Assembly: GCA_945861095.1 (NCBI GenBank)
Contig: CAMATI010000017.1
Span: forward strand, 1 to 35,709
Length of the DNA stretch: 35,709 nt
DNA from: Asaia bogorensis
GTDB lineage: Bacteria > Pseudomonadota > Alphaproteobacteria > Acetobacterales > Acetobacteraceae
Direction: 5' to 3'
The position numbers were made by a program, and so were the translations under genes. Shown piece after piece: positions 24,172 through 34,277 of the stretch; within the stretch, counting starts at the first letter, position 1; every line of letters begins with the position of its first letter. The notes beneath the pieces are model-generated. The model did no database searches. It saw only the letters and a program-made list of their open reading frames with translations, and had not been told where the DNA came from.

Positions 24172-24543
24172 ATGCTTGAAACATTCATCGAATTCACGTT
24201 CGAAGCGGCGCACAAGGTGCCTCCGTACTCCGGTCTGCATGGCCATTCATTTCGGGCCATCGTGTATATGACCGGGGCGAGGGATCCCCATTTCGGCTGG
24301 ACCCACAATCTGTTTGATGTCGCGAAGGCGGTGAAGGCGACCCAACAGCGCCTGGATGAGTCCTATCTGAACGATATCGAGGGCCTGGAGGTGCCGTCCC
24401 TGGAGCATGTCGCGGCCTGGATCTGGGAGGACCTGGACAAGACCATCCCCGGACTGGACCGGGTCGTGTTGCGGCGTGGTATGGATGGGGCGGGCGAGGG
24501 TTGCTGCTATTCGGGCCGAACCACCGACCGGAGTGCCGCCTGA
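24172..24543 (+). CDS. QueD/PTPS-like protein, copy 2, catalytic residues altered
   Basis: A 123-residue paralogue of the protein at 19905, identical at roughly three quarters of positions by eye. It shares the zinc histidines (AAH, LHGHSF) and the shortened loop without the catalytic cysteine. The Asp-His pair reads D62-E63 here, so Asp is kept but His is lost. The conservation of this unusual pattern in two diverged copies implies a selected function. It starts 120 bp after the GGDEF-EAL gene of cassette 1, in an AT-rich gap. I see no strong ribosome-binding site before ATG 24172. It overlaps the following gene by the same TGATG arrangement as copy 1. Confidence 0.85.
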   Translation: MLETFIEFTFEAAHKVPPYSGLHGHSFRAIVYMTGARDPHFGWTHNLFDVAKAVKATQQRLDESYLNDIEGLEVPSLEHVAAWIWEDLDKTIPGLDRVVLRRGMDGAGEGCCYSGRTTDRSAA

Positions 24544-25208
24544 TGTCGCGGGTGCAGAGGCTTTGTATTCCACGCCTTTCGAATGAAGCCATCGACCACA
24601 CACCCTCGGACCAGCAACGGGCCGTGATGATCGGCGCCGTGGCGGGCAAGGTCGCGGAACTGTTCGATATCCTGTACGTCGATCACCAGAACGACCACAA
24701 CACGCGGGACACGCCCAGCCGGGTTGCTCGCATGCTGGTCGAGGACACGATGCGCGGGCGATTCTCGGGCCCGCCGGTGATTACCGGGTTCGACAATGTG
24801 ACCGCGTTCGATCAACTGATCGTCATTGGCCCGATCGATGTGCGCTCGACCTGCGCGCATCATCTGATGCCAATTTATGGAGAGGCGTATATCGGGGTGT
24901 TGCCGTCCGAGACCGGGCGGATCATCGGCCTGTCGAAATACGACCGTATCGTCGACTATTTCAGTGGGCGTTTGCAAATCCAGGAGGAACTGGTCAAGCA
25001 GATCGGTCAGTTCATTATGGAAAAGACGCTGCCGCGTGGTGTCGCGGTCCGCATCAGCGCGGTGCATATGTGCAAGACGCATCGTGGCGTGAGAGCCAGC
25101 CATCGCGGTCGCATGGTGACCAACGCGTATTTCGGCGTGTTGTCGCAAGATCCTGCCCTGAAGGCGGAATTCATGAACGAGATCACCGACCTCGCGCGTC
25201 AGCGTTGA
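24543..25208 (+). CDS. folE: GTP cyclohydrolase I, copy 2
   Basis: A 221-residue paralogue of the cyclohydrolase at 20273, of exactly the same length and very similar throughout. The zinc site (STCAHHLMP, VHMCKTHRG), substrate loop GLSKYDR, RLQIQEEL and RGVR are intact, so activity is expected. Differences concentrate at the N-terminus and the last 20 residues. It is coupled to QueD-like copy 2. The gene is of the FolE (type IA) family and should not be confused with the unrelated FolE2 (type IB) enzyme. Confidence 0.92.
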   Translation: MSRVQRLCIPRLSNEAIDHTPSDQQRAVMIGAVAGKVAELFDILYVDHQNDHNTRDTPSRVARMLVEDTMRGRFSGPPVITGFDNVTAFDQLIVIGPIDVRSTCAHHLMPIYGEAYIGVLPSETGRIIGLSKYDRIVDYFSGRLQIQEELVKQIGQFIMEKTLPRGVAVRISAVHMCKTHRGVRASHRGRMVTNAYFGVLSQDPALKAEFMNEITDLARQR

Positions 25209-25323
25209 GCGGCCGGCACCGCCCTTTCGATGATCGCTTGCCCGATGTCTGTCCAACCGTCGCTATCGCCGACCTCTGACGCCAGGTTTCCGCCGGTCGG
25301 GATGGCGCCGCGGGCGGGGCTGC

Positions 25324-25404
25324 ATCGTCCGGTTGACCGGTGTGGGACGGATCGTCCGGTTGACCGGCGTGGGACAGATCGTCCGGTTGACCGGTGTGGC
25401 AAAT
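25324..25404 (+). repeat. Three 27-bp repeats upstream of GGDEF-EAL copy 2
   Basis: Units start at 25324, 25351 and 25378, the last diverging near its end. Each contains the palindrome CCGGTTGACCGG within ATCGTCCGGTTGACCGGYGT. They lie 80-160 bp before the ATG at 25484. Three evenly spaced palindromes could be operator sites, but slippage-driven expansion is equally possible. The gap 25209-25483 holds no PruR-like gene. Confidence 0.85.
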
Positions 25405-25483
25405 CGCCACGCGTTCGGTTTGCGGGAAGCCGCCTGCTGGGCGGCGGCAGGTGCCACGCGCCTGGCCAGCCGGACGGTCGTGG

Positions 25484-27964
25484 ATGATGGGTGCGCTATC
25501 GTCGAAGATCTGGTATTCGCTCCGCCGCGTAACCGGCGCCGCGAGCACGCAGTTCAATTTCAAGATCGTCTTCACCTGCGTCACCGGCTTCCTGGTGCTG
25601 CTTGCTTCCTATATCTCGCTGTTGATCGTGGAGCGGCAGACATCGCTCGACGCCGTCTCTCGCTATAACTCGACATGGCTGCTCAGCCAGGCCGCGACCG
25701 AGGTGGCGCGCCTTCACGGCACCGTGGCCGCCTATGGGGCGCCTGAGTCCCTGTTGGGACCCGATGATGTACAGCTTCGGCTCGATATCGTCGTCGCTCG
25801 TGTTCGGATGTTCGACGACGCGGAAGTCCGGGGACTGATCCGGTCCTCGGCGAGCCTGACCGAAATCGCCAATGACGTGCGCGAAACCGTTGCCGCCGCG
25901 CAGCCCATGCTGGATGGGCTGAATGGGCCAGGCAGTGTCGGCAGGTTGCTGGCCCATCTGGAGCCGTTGAACGGCAAGCTCGTGCGGCTGGCTTCGGCCG
26001 CCCACGTGCAAAGCGGGGCGCTTGCGGCGGCCGATCAGGCGCAACTCAACCGGTTGCATTGGATCTTCTCCGGCGTCCTGGTTTCCCTTGTCGCGTGCGG
26101 GTTCGTGCTGATCGGGGTCCTGAGTTGGCACAACCGGCTGCTGGTGACGGCCCATGACAAGGTGAACCTGCTGGTCGACGACCTGACCCATACCGGCAAC
26201 GAGTTGTCGGCGGCGAACCAACGCGCGGTCGCGGCCATGAACGAGGTCCGCTATCGGAACAAGATCCTGCAGGCCCGGGATAACGAGTTGAACACCCAGA
26301 ACGCGCGCTTCGATGCCGCGTTGAACAACATGTCGCAGGCCTTGTGCATGGTCGACACGCATCAGCGCCTGATCGTCTGCAATGTCCGGTTTACCGAACT
26401 GTTCGGATTGTCGCAGGACGACGTGCCGCCCGGTACACCGGTCGGCAAAATCTTCAGCAATATCATCGCGCAGGCTCGGCTGGACCCGGAACTGGTCCGC
26501 AACATCCAATCGGCGCAGGAGGCACTGGTGTTCTCCCACAACCCAGGCAGTTTCCTGAAAGAAATAGACATGGGCCCGGCGATTGCCGTTGCACACCAAC
26601 CGATGATCGGTGGCGGCTGGGTCGCGACCTACCAGGAAGTGACGGAGCAACGACGGGCGGAGGCGCGTATCCGGTTCATGGCGCATCATGATTCGTTGAC
26701 CGGCCTGGCGAACCGCGCATTGCTGCATGAACGGATGACCGCCTCCCTGCGAGAGCAGCCCCGCGGAGACCGGCTTGCCGTTCTGTGCGTCGATCTCGAT
26801 CATTTCAAGAGTGTTAACGATACGCTGGGTCATCCGGTGGGCGATGCCTTGCTGCGGATCGTGGCGGAACGTCTGCGCCGATGCGTGCGTGGGGCGGATA
26901 TGGTGGCGCGTATCGGCGGCGATGAATTCGCGGTGCTGCAATTCTCGGCCGATCATCCCCGGCAGGCGGAACTGTTGGCCCAGCGGATCGTTGCCAGCCT
27001 GTGCCAGCCCTACTCGCTGGACGGGCAGCGCGCGATCATCGGTGCCAGCGTCGGCATCGCGGTATCCTCGGACCAGGATTGCGATGCCGCCATGCTGCTG
27101 AAATGTGCCGATATGGCGCTTTATCGCGCGAAATCGGACGGTCGCGGGGCCTATCGCTTCTTCGAGGCGGCGATGGACGCCGAAATCCAGACCCGGCGCG
27201 CGATGGAGCTGGATCTGAGGGAAGCCATGATCAGGGACGAGCTGGTGCTGTACTATCAGCCCGTGTTCAACCTGGGATCTGATCGGTTGAGCGGATTCGA
27301 GGCGTTGATGCGATGGAACCACCCGGTGCAGGGCATGATCCCGCCGTCGCAATTCATCCCCCTGGCGGAGGAACTCGGCCTGATCATCCCCATGGGCGAA
27401 TGGGCGATCCGTCAGGCCTGTGAGGACGCGTCCGCCTGGCCGGGTGATTTGAAGGTGGCGGTCAATCTGTCGCCGGTGCAGTTCCGCAGCGAAATCCTGG
27501 TCGAGGCGATCGAGGATACCCTGTCCCGGACCGGTTTGGACCCGCGGCGGTTGGAACTGGAAATCACCGAAACCGCCCTGCTGCGCAACACCGAAGCGGT
27601 CACGAAAATTCTGCACCGGCTACGCGACCGCGGGGTGCGCATCGTCTTGGACGATTTCGGCACCGGCTATTCATCCCTGAGCTATCTGCGCAGTTTTCCG
27701 TTCGACAAGCTGAAAATCGACCAGTCTTTCGTACGGGAAATGGCCACCCGGTCGGATTGTCTGGCGATCGTCCACTCGGTCGCGGCCCTGGCCGCGTGCC
27801 TCGGCATCACCACCACCGCGGAAGGGGTGGAAACGGCGGAGCATCTGGCCCAGGTCCGCGGTGCCGGCTGCGGAGAGGCGCAGGGCTACTATTTCGACCG
27901 ACCGCAGCCGTTGCACGCCATCCAGAAATGGTTGCCGATCCTGGATATCCGCCAGGTGGCGTAA
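25484..27964 (+). CDS. DcpA-like GGDEF-EAL cyclic-di-GMP enzyme, copy 2
   Basis: An 826-residue paralogue of the protein at 21535 with the same architecture. A membrane helix (about 28-49) is followed by a periplasmic domain, a second helix near 195-215, a coiled coil, a PAS-like domain, GGDEF (motif at 478-482, preceded by the RGAD inhibitory site) and EAL (EALMRW from 606). Catalytic motifs of both enzymes are intact. The periplasmic domain is less conserved than the cytoplasmic part but begins alike (SRYNSTWLLSQAATEVARL). I chose ATG 25484 because similarity to copy 1 begins there. An open frame to 25394 runs through the repeats. No PruR-like gene accompanies it, so it may share the one in cassette 1 or sense otherwise. 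Confidence 0.88.
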   Translation: MMGALSSKIWYSLRRVTGAASTQFNFKIVFTCVTGFLVLLASYISLLIVERQTSLDAVSRYNSTWLLSQAATEVARLHGTVAAYGAPESLLGPDDVQLRLDIVVARVRMFDDAEVRGLIRSSASLTEIANDVRETVAAAQPMLDGLNGPGSVGRLLAHLEPLNGKLVRLASAAHVQSGALAAADQAQLNRLHWIFSGVLVSLVACGFVLIGVLSWHNRLLVTAHDKVNLLVDDLTHTGNELSAANQRAVAAMNEVRYRNKILQARDNELNTQNARFDAALNNMSQALCMVDTHQRLIVCNVRFTELFGLSQDDVPPGTPVGKIFSNIIAQARLDPELVRNIQSAQEALVFSHNPGSFLKEIDMGPAIAVAHQPMIGGGWVATYQEVTEQRRAEARIRFMAHHDSLTGLANRALLHERMTASLREQPRGDRLAVLCVDLDHFKSVNDTLGHPVGDALLRIVAERLRRCVRGADMVARIGGDEFAVLQFSADHPRQAELLAQRIVASLCQPYSLDGQRAIIGASVGIAVSSDQDCDAAMLLKCADMALYRAKSDGRGAYRFFEAAMDAEIQTRRAMELDLREAMIRDELVLYYQPVFNLGSDRLSGFEALMRWNHPVQGMIPPSQFIPLAEELGLIIPMGEWAIRQACEDASAWPGDLKVAVNLSPVQFRSEILVEAIEDTLSRTGLDPRRLELEITETALLRNTEAVTKILHRLRDRGVRIVLDDFGTGYSSLSYLRSFPFDKLKIDQSFVREMATRSDCLAIVHSVAALAACLGITTTAEGVETAEHLAQVRGAGCGEAQGYYFDRPQPLHAIQKWLPILDIRQVA

Positions 27965-27968
27965 CCCT

Positions 27969-28634
27969 TCACCCCATCGGCGTGTAGCGCCAGACGCTCG
28001 CGGGCGGGAAATTCAACGGTGTCCAGGCTTCCCGCTTGGCAGCCAGGCCGTGATGCCGATAGGGCAGCGGGGACGTGGCGCAGTAGCTGAAATGCAGGAA
28101 CCCCTTGCCCGGCGCGACCGCATCGATCGCATCGATGAACCGACGTTGTTCGTCCCGCGGCAGCAGCACCAGCGGGATGCCGCATATGACGGTACCGATC
28201 TGGCCCTGACAATGCTCCGGTATCAGGTCCGACAACTGGCGGGCATCGCCCTGGATCACCCGCACGCCGGGTAGGACCCGACGCAAATGTTCCGCCATGT
28301 CCGGCACGATTTCGACGACGATCAACCGGTCCGGCGGAATGCCCCCCGCCAGCAGAGCCCGTGAAATGACGCCGGTTCCGGCGCCGAGCTCCACCACCAC
28401 TTCGTTTGGTTGATACCGGGTCTGCGCGACGATGTGTCGGCACAATGTCGCCGACGACGGCACGATCGAACCCATTTGCAACGGGTTGGCCAGCCAGCGA
28501 CGGAAGAACATGCTGCGATTGGCGATTTTTTTGCTGCCCCGGACGTGCGTGTCCGGCACGAGCCGATGGTCTGACTGTAGTATTTCTGTCATGGAACCGT
28601 CATCTTCCATATAATACTTGAAGTCCTCGCCCAT
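27969..28634 (-). CDS. SAM-dependent methyltransferase, phospholipid N-methyltransferase-like
   Basis: A 221-residue class I methyltransferase. Motif I is VVELGAGTGVISRALL, followed by an acidic strand end (LIVVEIVPD) and the motif GDARQL. The leading stretch FFRRWLANPLQMGSIVPSS is typical of the PmtA-like group in alphaproteobacteria, which methylates phosphatidylethanolamine on the way to phosphatidylcholine, or is annotated as rRNA-dimethylase-like. Substrate remains inferred. The start is uncertain: ATG 28634 is used, with 28610 and 28592 as alternatives. It converges with the GGDEF-EAL gene, only four bases apart, and is divergent from pleD. Confidence 0.8.
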   Translation of the reverse strand: MGEDFKYYMEDDGSMTEILQSDHRLVPDTHVRGSKKIANRSMFFRRWLANPLQMGSIVPSSATLCRHIVAQTRYQPNEVVVELGAGTGVISRALLAGGIPPDRLIVVEIVPDMAEHLRRVLPGVRVIQGDARQLSDLIPEHCQGQIGTVICGIPLVLLPRDEQRRFIDAIDAVAPGKGFLHFSYCATSPLPYRHHGLAAKREAWTPLNFPPASVWRYTPMG

Positions 28635-28871
28635 TAGACCAAAGCGGCAAGCGGCGGAAGCCCTGCCATGCGACCGCTGCTCATGGTATCCTCGGGGATA
28701 CCGAGCGCGATCTCCCTGGGGCGGCCCCCTGGGGCGGCGCTGCCAGGACACTGGTCCCGCAATTCGCGGCGTCGACGCATGGGTCGGCTTTCACGCCATG
28801 CCGGGCTGGGCTAATGTTTCAACGGCCGGTCACTCCGACGGCCGGTTATACCGAGGTAAAGCCGTCTAGGT

Positions 28872-30236
<1,365 letters not shown>

Positions 30237-30244
<8 letters not shown>

Positions 30245-30404
30245 TTTTGGCTTCCTTGAACGGAACGTGCTTGCGGACGACGGGGTCGTATTTCCGCATT
30301 TCCAGCTTGCCGGTTTGGGCACGAGCGTTCTTTTTCGTCACGTAGAAAAACCCGGTGTCAGCCGTTGACACGAGCTTGATCTGGACGGTGTTTGACTTGG
30401 CCAT
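30237..30404 (-). CDS. rpmG: 50S ribosomal protein L33
   Basis: The 55-residue protein is a full-length L33 of the large ribosomal subunit ([31 protein letters not shown]). It lacks the two CxxC pairs, so it is the zinc-independent form that stays functional under zinc limitation. Its stop overlaps the last bases of pleD by 8 bp, in convergent orientation. Confidence 0.97.
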
Positions 30405-30647
30405 GGCCTGATCCTTGAATGCGCGGGGCGGAGTATGCCACGCAAGGCGATTGAGGCCGAGGAAAATGCGCATGAAGGGGGCCAGGGTCAAGTGTTGAAA
30501 GCGCACGGCATCCCGGTTGGATCGACCCATGGCCATCAACGGCCCATCCATCCACACGGATGCTCCCGGACCGGCACGCGGACAGCCGGTTCCATGGACG
30601 CGGTCCCGATTTTCCGTTCGCGAATTCCCCGATAACAGGAGACCGAG

Positions 30648-31316
30648 ATGACGATCCCGCTGCCCGGTCACGACGACCTACGCCGTCTGCTCTATACCCC
30701 CGTGGTGTCTGACGTGCTGGACAGCTTCGGTTTGATGCGCCAGGCAATGCGGCCATTCGTGCGGCCGCTGGACGACAGCCTTGTGCTGCTCGGACGCGCC
30801 CGCACCGGTCGGTATGCGACCCTGACCGCCCCATCGACCTCCGCCAACCCGTATGAGCTGGAGATGGACCTGATCGATGGGTTGCTGCCCGGAGAGGTCG
30901 CGGTCCTGGCCTGCGACGGCCCGACCGATTGGGTGGCGCCCTGGGGGGAATTGCTGACCACCGCGGCCCGCGCGCGCGGGGCCGCCGGCTGCGTGACCGA
31001 TGGCCTGGTGCGCGACGTCGGCCGCATTCGCGCGATGGGATTTCCGGTGTTCCACGGCGGCATCGGCCCCCTGGACACGCGCAACCGGGCGGAAATGGTC
31101 GAAAAGGACACCGTGGTTCAGATCGCGGGCGCTCGGATCGCGCCCGGCGACTGGATCCTGGGCGACGTCGATGGGGTTGTGGTCATCCCCGCCGATCGGG
31201 CCGATGCGGTGTTCCGCGCCGCGCTCGACAAGATTGCCGCCGAGGACACGTCACGCGCCGAACTGGAAGCCGGCGACAGCTTGCGCACGGTCTTCGCGCG
31301 CCACGGCGTCCTGTAG
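30648..31316 (+). CDS. RraA-like / HMG-aldolase family protein
   Basis: A 222-residue protein of the RraA-like family, which includes the RNase E inhibitor RraA and class II 4-hydroxy-4-methyl-2-oxoglutarate/oxaloacetate aldolases. The family block [20 protein letters not shown] and the later [15 protein letters not shown] are clear. The D-G-x-x-R-D element binds metal in the aldolases, so an aldolase-type or other carboxylic-acid lyase role is more likely than RNase regulation. A ribosome-binding site (AGGAGACC) precedes the ATG. It stands alone between rpmG and a long non-coding gap. Confidence 0.88.
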   Translation: MTIPLPGHDDLRRLLYTPVVSDVLDSFGLMRQAMRPFVRPLDDSLVLLGRARTGRYATLTAPSTSANPYELEMDLIDGLLPGEVAVLACDGPTDWVAPWGELLTTAARARGAAGCVTDGLVRDVGRIRAMGFPVFHGGIGPLDTRNRAEMVEKDTVVQIAGARIAPGDWILGDVDGVVVIPADRADAVFRAALDKIAAEDTSRAELEAGDSLRTVFARHGVL

Positions 31317-31850
31317 GTGATCGTCCGCGGACCTTGCATTGCGATCCGGGCGCACTCGGGCAAGAAGCGACGGCATCGCGATGGAACAAGCGTCATGAGC
31401 GGGCATCACGTCGAAGCCGGCATCTCGGGCCGGGTTCGGGCACCGGCCCCAGCGGAAATTCGGTGTTTAGACGGACAAATTCCGCACCATCACAATCCGA
31501 TGCCGTGGCGGTCAGGGCTTTTTTGACGATCCATCGCCGAATCGGCGCTGGGTGGGCGGCATGGCTGGGCGGCACCGATTGGTGGCGTATGCGCGGAGTT
31601 CTTTGACGGGAACCCAGGGCGATCGGTTCCGGAGGCAGGTTCTTAATGTGGATGTGGAACGTTCGAGGTGTCGGCGTATGCGGCACGAAATCCTTGCAGC
31701 AGGGGTGGCGGTCGCTGATCGATGCGGCTAAAGTTGTTGCAACGACGCCGCGAATCGGCAGACATCGTGCCATGATCGCAAACATGCGGCCTGGACACGA
31801 CCTTCTTGGGGGCGTCGCGCCGTTAAGCCGCGAACCGACAAGGATCAATC
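31317..31850. other. Gene-free 530-bp stretch before the HU gene
   Basis: No credible protein or RNA gene is visible. Short open frames on both strands lack family resemblance and ribosome-binding sites. The last part must carry the HU promoter, but I cannot pick a convincing -35/-10 pair. An AAGGATC just before 31851 is the HU ribosome-binding site. Confidence 0.5.
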
Positions 31851-32120
31851 ATGTCAAAAGCCTTCATCGCAGAAGTCATCCGCAACTCCGCGGAACTGAC
31901 CGGCGCGGCCGCCAACCGTGCCGCGGGCGACCTGATGGAAGCCATCGTCAAAGAACTGAAGAAGTCGGGCAAGTTCACGCTGCCGAGCTTCGGGACGTTT
32001 ACGGTGCGGAAGACGAAGGCACGCAAGGGGCTCAACCCGCGCACCGGAGAGGCCATCAAGGTGAAGGCGGGCAAGACGGTCCGCTTCAAAGCCTCCCCGA
32101 CCTTGAAAAAGGCGGTCTGA
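31851..32120 (+). CDS. HU family DNA-binding protein
   Basis: An 89-residue histone-like protein that bends and compacts DNA. The fold signature is complete: N-terminal helices (SKAFIAEVIRNSAELTGAAA), LPSFGTFTVRKTKARKGLNPRTG with the DNA-intercalating Asn-Pro at the arm tip, and KTVRFKASPTLKKAV at the C-terminus. IHF subunits cannot be excluded by eye, but the sequence and the alanine-rich start fit HU better. AAGGATC lies seven bases before the start. Confidence 0.95.
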   Translation: MSKAFIAEVIRNSAELTGAAANRAAGDLMEAIVKELKKSGKFTLPSFGTFTVRKTKARKGLNPRTGEAIKVKAGKTVRFKASPTLKKAV

Positions 32121-32148
32121 TTTCGGTTGCCTCCTGGCTTGCGGCCGA

Positions 32149-33552
32149 ATGCCGGTCCGGCATTCAGTCGTGACCCTGCGTGTTTCGCCCGGCCTGGGTG
32201 TACTGATCGTCGGACTCGGCACCGTGGTGGTGCCCTTCGATTCATCCGTCAACGTCGCGTTTCCCCATATTATCCGCGCCTTCGACCTGCCGATCCCGGC
32301 CATCCAGTGGGTCGTCATCGCCTACACCCTGACCTATGCCGCCCTCACCCTCGTGTTCGGACGCATCGGGGACATGCTGGGATATCGGCGGATATTCCTG
32401 ATCGGCAGCGCCTGGAGCATGGTCGCGTTCGTCCTTTGCGCGGCGGCTCCGTCCTACCCCTGGCTGCTGGCGGCGCGTGTGATGCAAGGCGTGGGCGCGG
32501 CCCTGGCGTTGAGTTGCGGTCCCGCGCTGGCAACCAGCCTGTATCCGGAACAGGAGCGGGCGCGCGTGCTCGGGCTCTATACGATGGTGTTCGGCATCGG
32601 TGGCGCCATCGGGCCGGTCATCGCCGGGCAGTTGGTGGAGGTCTGGGGCTGGTCGGCGGTGTTCTGGTTCCGCGCACCCATCGCCGCGGCCGCGTTCCTG
32701 CTGACATGGACCTTGCCGGCGTCCCCTCGACACGGTTCGGCGCGGTTCGATGCGCCGGGTGCCGTGCTGCTGGTGGTATGGATCAGCGCCATGCTGTTGA
32801 CGTTGAACCAGTTGCAGCATCTCGGCCAGACCGTGGTTTGGGGTGCGCTGGCAGCCACGGTGACGGTCGCCGCTATTGCCGGGTTCATCGTGCGGGAACT
32901 ACGGACGGCCCAACCCATCATCGATCTGCGCTATTTCCGAGACCCCGATTTCGCGCTGGTGAACGGGGGGCATGTCGCGCTGAACCTGGCGGGCTTTTCC
33001 ATCATGCTGCTGGTGCCGTTCTATCTGGACCGGATCGGCGGCCTGTCCGTGCCAGTGGGTGGCATGGTGCTGGCCGCGTCGCCGTTGGGGATCATGGTGT
33101 CGGCGCCAATCGCCGGGCGTCTGGCGTCCCGGGTGCCGCCGAAGCGCCTCGCTTTGATCGGCGCGGCCCTGATGGCGCTGGCCCAGATGGCCATCGGTCT
33201 GGCGGATGCGCCCGCCAACATCCCCCTGTTGTGCCTGTCGATGTTCGCGCAAGGCTGCGGGATGGGCTTGTTCCAGGTCGCCTATTTCGACATCGCCACC
33301 GCCACGATCCCGCGGGAGGACCGCGGCGTCGCGGGGAGCCTGGTGATGATGACCCGCACGGTCGGTGTGGTGACCGCGGCCACGGTGTTGATGCTGTTCT
33401 TCCAAACGCTCCGCGATGGCGCGCTGGGTCGGGGCGAGCCGGTCGAGACCGCATTTCTGATCGGCTTCCAGGGGGCCTTCCATATCGCGGCGGCGATCCC
33501 AGTGCTGGTTGTGTTGGCGGCCGTGCTGCGCGGCTGGGGACGTCGGGCTTGA
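32149..33552 (+). CDS. MFS drug exporter, DHA2 (14-helix) type
   Basis: A 467-residue major facilitator with about 13-14 membrane helices. It has the DHA2/EmrB-QacA features DSSVNVAFPHI in helix 1, IQWVVIAYTLTYAA in helix 2, the motif-A-like loop GRIGDMLGYRRIFLIG, and GPVIAGQLVEVWGWSAVFW with the antiporter motif region. The substrate is unknown; such proteins export hydrophobic drugs or metabolites with proton antiport. The start used is ATG 32149; a GTG at 32170 would remove seven residues. It begins 28 bp after HU. No adjacent regulator is seen. Confidence 0.9.
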   Translation: MPVRHSVVTLRVSPGLGVLIVGLGTVVVPFDSSVNVAFPHIIRAFDLPIPAIQWVVIAYTLTYAALTLVFGRIGDMLGYRRIFLIGSAWSMVAFVLCAAAPSYPWLLAARVMQGVGAALALSCGPALATSLYPEQERARVLGLYTMVFGIGGAIGPVIAGQLVEVWGWSAVFWFRAPIAAAAFLLTWTLPASPRHGSARFDAPGAVLLVVWISAMLLTLNQLQHLGQTVVWGALAATVTVAAIAGFIVRELRTAQPIIDLRYFRDPDFALVNGGHVALNLAGFSIMLLVPFYLDRIGGLSVPVGGMVLAASPLGIMVSAPIAGRLASRVPPKRLALIGAALMALAQMAIGLADAPANIPLLCLSMFAQGCGMGLFQVAYFDIATATIPREDRGVAGSLVMMTRTVGVVTAATVLMLFFQTLRDGALGRGEPVETAFLIGFQGAFHIAAAIPVLVVLAAVLRGWGRRA

Positions 33553-33577
33553 CTCTGGCGGCACTGCCCCCTAGTTT
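33549..33577 (+). promoter_or_regulatory. Candidate promoter of the toxin-antitoxin pair
   Basis: TTGACT at 33549-33554 and TAGTTT at 33572-33577 with 17-base spacing; the -35 overlaps the MFS stop codon. The inverted CTAG-rich stretch at 33571-33594 (CTAGTTTAGC, CTAGCTAGG) downstream could be the operator bound by the antitoxin. Confidence 0.35.
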
Positions 33578-33604
33578 AGCCCGCGTCTAGCTAGGCATTA
33601 TCCC

Positions 33605-33853
33605 ATGAAGACCATCAACGTGCATGAGGCCAAATCGACCCTGTCCGTGCTGCTCGCCGATGTCGAACGCGGGGAGGAGGTGACGATTGCCCGCAACGGC
33701 ACGCCAGTCGCCAAGCTGGTCCGCGTCACCCAGGCCCACCCGAGGGAGCCGGGCCTGCTGCGCGGCTTACCTGGCTGGAAGGATTTCACCTTCGATCCGG
33801 AGATGTTCGCGCCCCTGACCGATGAGGAACTGGTGGCGGAAGGCTGGGAATGA
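33605..33853 (+). CDS. Phd/YefM-type antitoxin
   Basis: An 82-residue antitoxin and autorepressor. MKTINVHEAKSTLSVLLADV and EVTIARNGTPVAKLV form the N-terminal DNA-binding fold of the Phd/YefM family, and the acidic C-terminus (FAPLTDEELVAEGWE) is the part that wraps the toxin. It overlaps the toxin gene by four bases (ATGA), as usual for such modules. Confidence 0.93.
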   Translation: MKTINVHEAKSTLSVLLADVERGEEVTIARNGTPVAKLVRVTQAHPREPGLLRGLPGWKDFTFDPEMFAPLTDEELVAEGWE

Positions 33854-34242
33854 CGGTCGGCTATCTGGCCGACGCCTGCGCGCTGATCGTTTTCCTCGCC
33901 TCCCCCAACGCCGACCGCATCATGCCCAACGCCGCCCGGATTATGCGGTCGGAGGACATCCGCGTGTCGCCGATCACGGTATGGGAGATCACCCGGAAAG
34001 CCGCGCTGGGAAAACTGCCGGCGGTCTGGGACCCGTATCCATCGCTCAGCCTGCTGCTGCGCGCACAGGGCTACAGCGTCCAGCCATTGGGGTGGGACGA
34101 AGCGGACCAGGCCAACCGGCTGCCGGCGTTGCACAAGGACCCGATGGACCGGATGCTGATCGCGACGGCCTTGCGGCACGATCTGGCGATCCTGACGGAT
34201 GATGCGGTGTTTGCACGGTATGGGGTCACGACGATTTGGTAG
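33850..34242 (+). CDS. VapC-like PIN-domain toxin
   Basis: A 130-residue PIN-domain ribonuclease toxin. The acidic metal-binding residues can be placed: Asp in YLADACALI, Glu in TVWEITRKAALGK, Asp in KDPMDRMLIATAL and Asp in AILTDD. VapC toxins cut tRNA or rRNA and are held inactive by the antitoxin encoded just upstream. The first motif (ADACAL) deviates from the common LDTHAL but keeps the Asp. Nothing follows it in the operon. Confidence 0.93.
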   Translation: MTVGYLADACALIVFLASPNADRIMPNAARIMRSEDIRVSPITVWEITRKAALGKLPAVWDPYPSLSLLLRAQGYSVQPLGWDEADQANRLPALHKDPMDRMLIATALRHDLAILTDDAVFARYGVTTIW

Positions 34243-34277
34243 GGGGGCAACTTCACCCCGTCATCAGGTCCCGGTCG

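Noticed and set aside
25209..25483. Hidden PruR-like gene before GGDEF-EAL copy 2
   Set aside because: All frames were considered. None shows a signal peptide or the sulfite-oxidase-fold motifs, and the gap is too short.
25496..27616. 706-codon minus-strand frame opposite GGDEF-EAL copy 2
   Set aside because: Antisense shadow of a gene with complete GGDEF and EAL motifs; no protein-like features of its own.
31393..31848. 151-codon minus-strand frame before the HU gene
   Set aside because: No family resemblance, no ribosome-binding site, and composition typical of chance frames.
32127..33590. 487-codon plus-strand frame overlapping the MFS gene in another frame
   Set aside because: It reads as Arg/Gly-rich out-of-frame sequence, whereas the MFS frame has clear membrane helices and family motifs.
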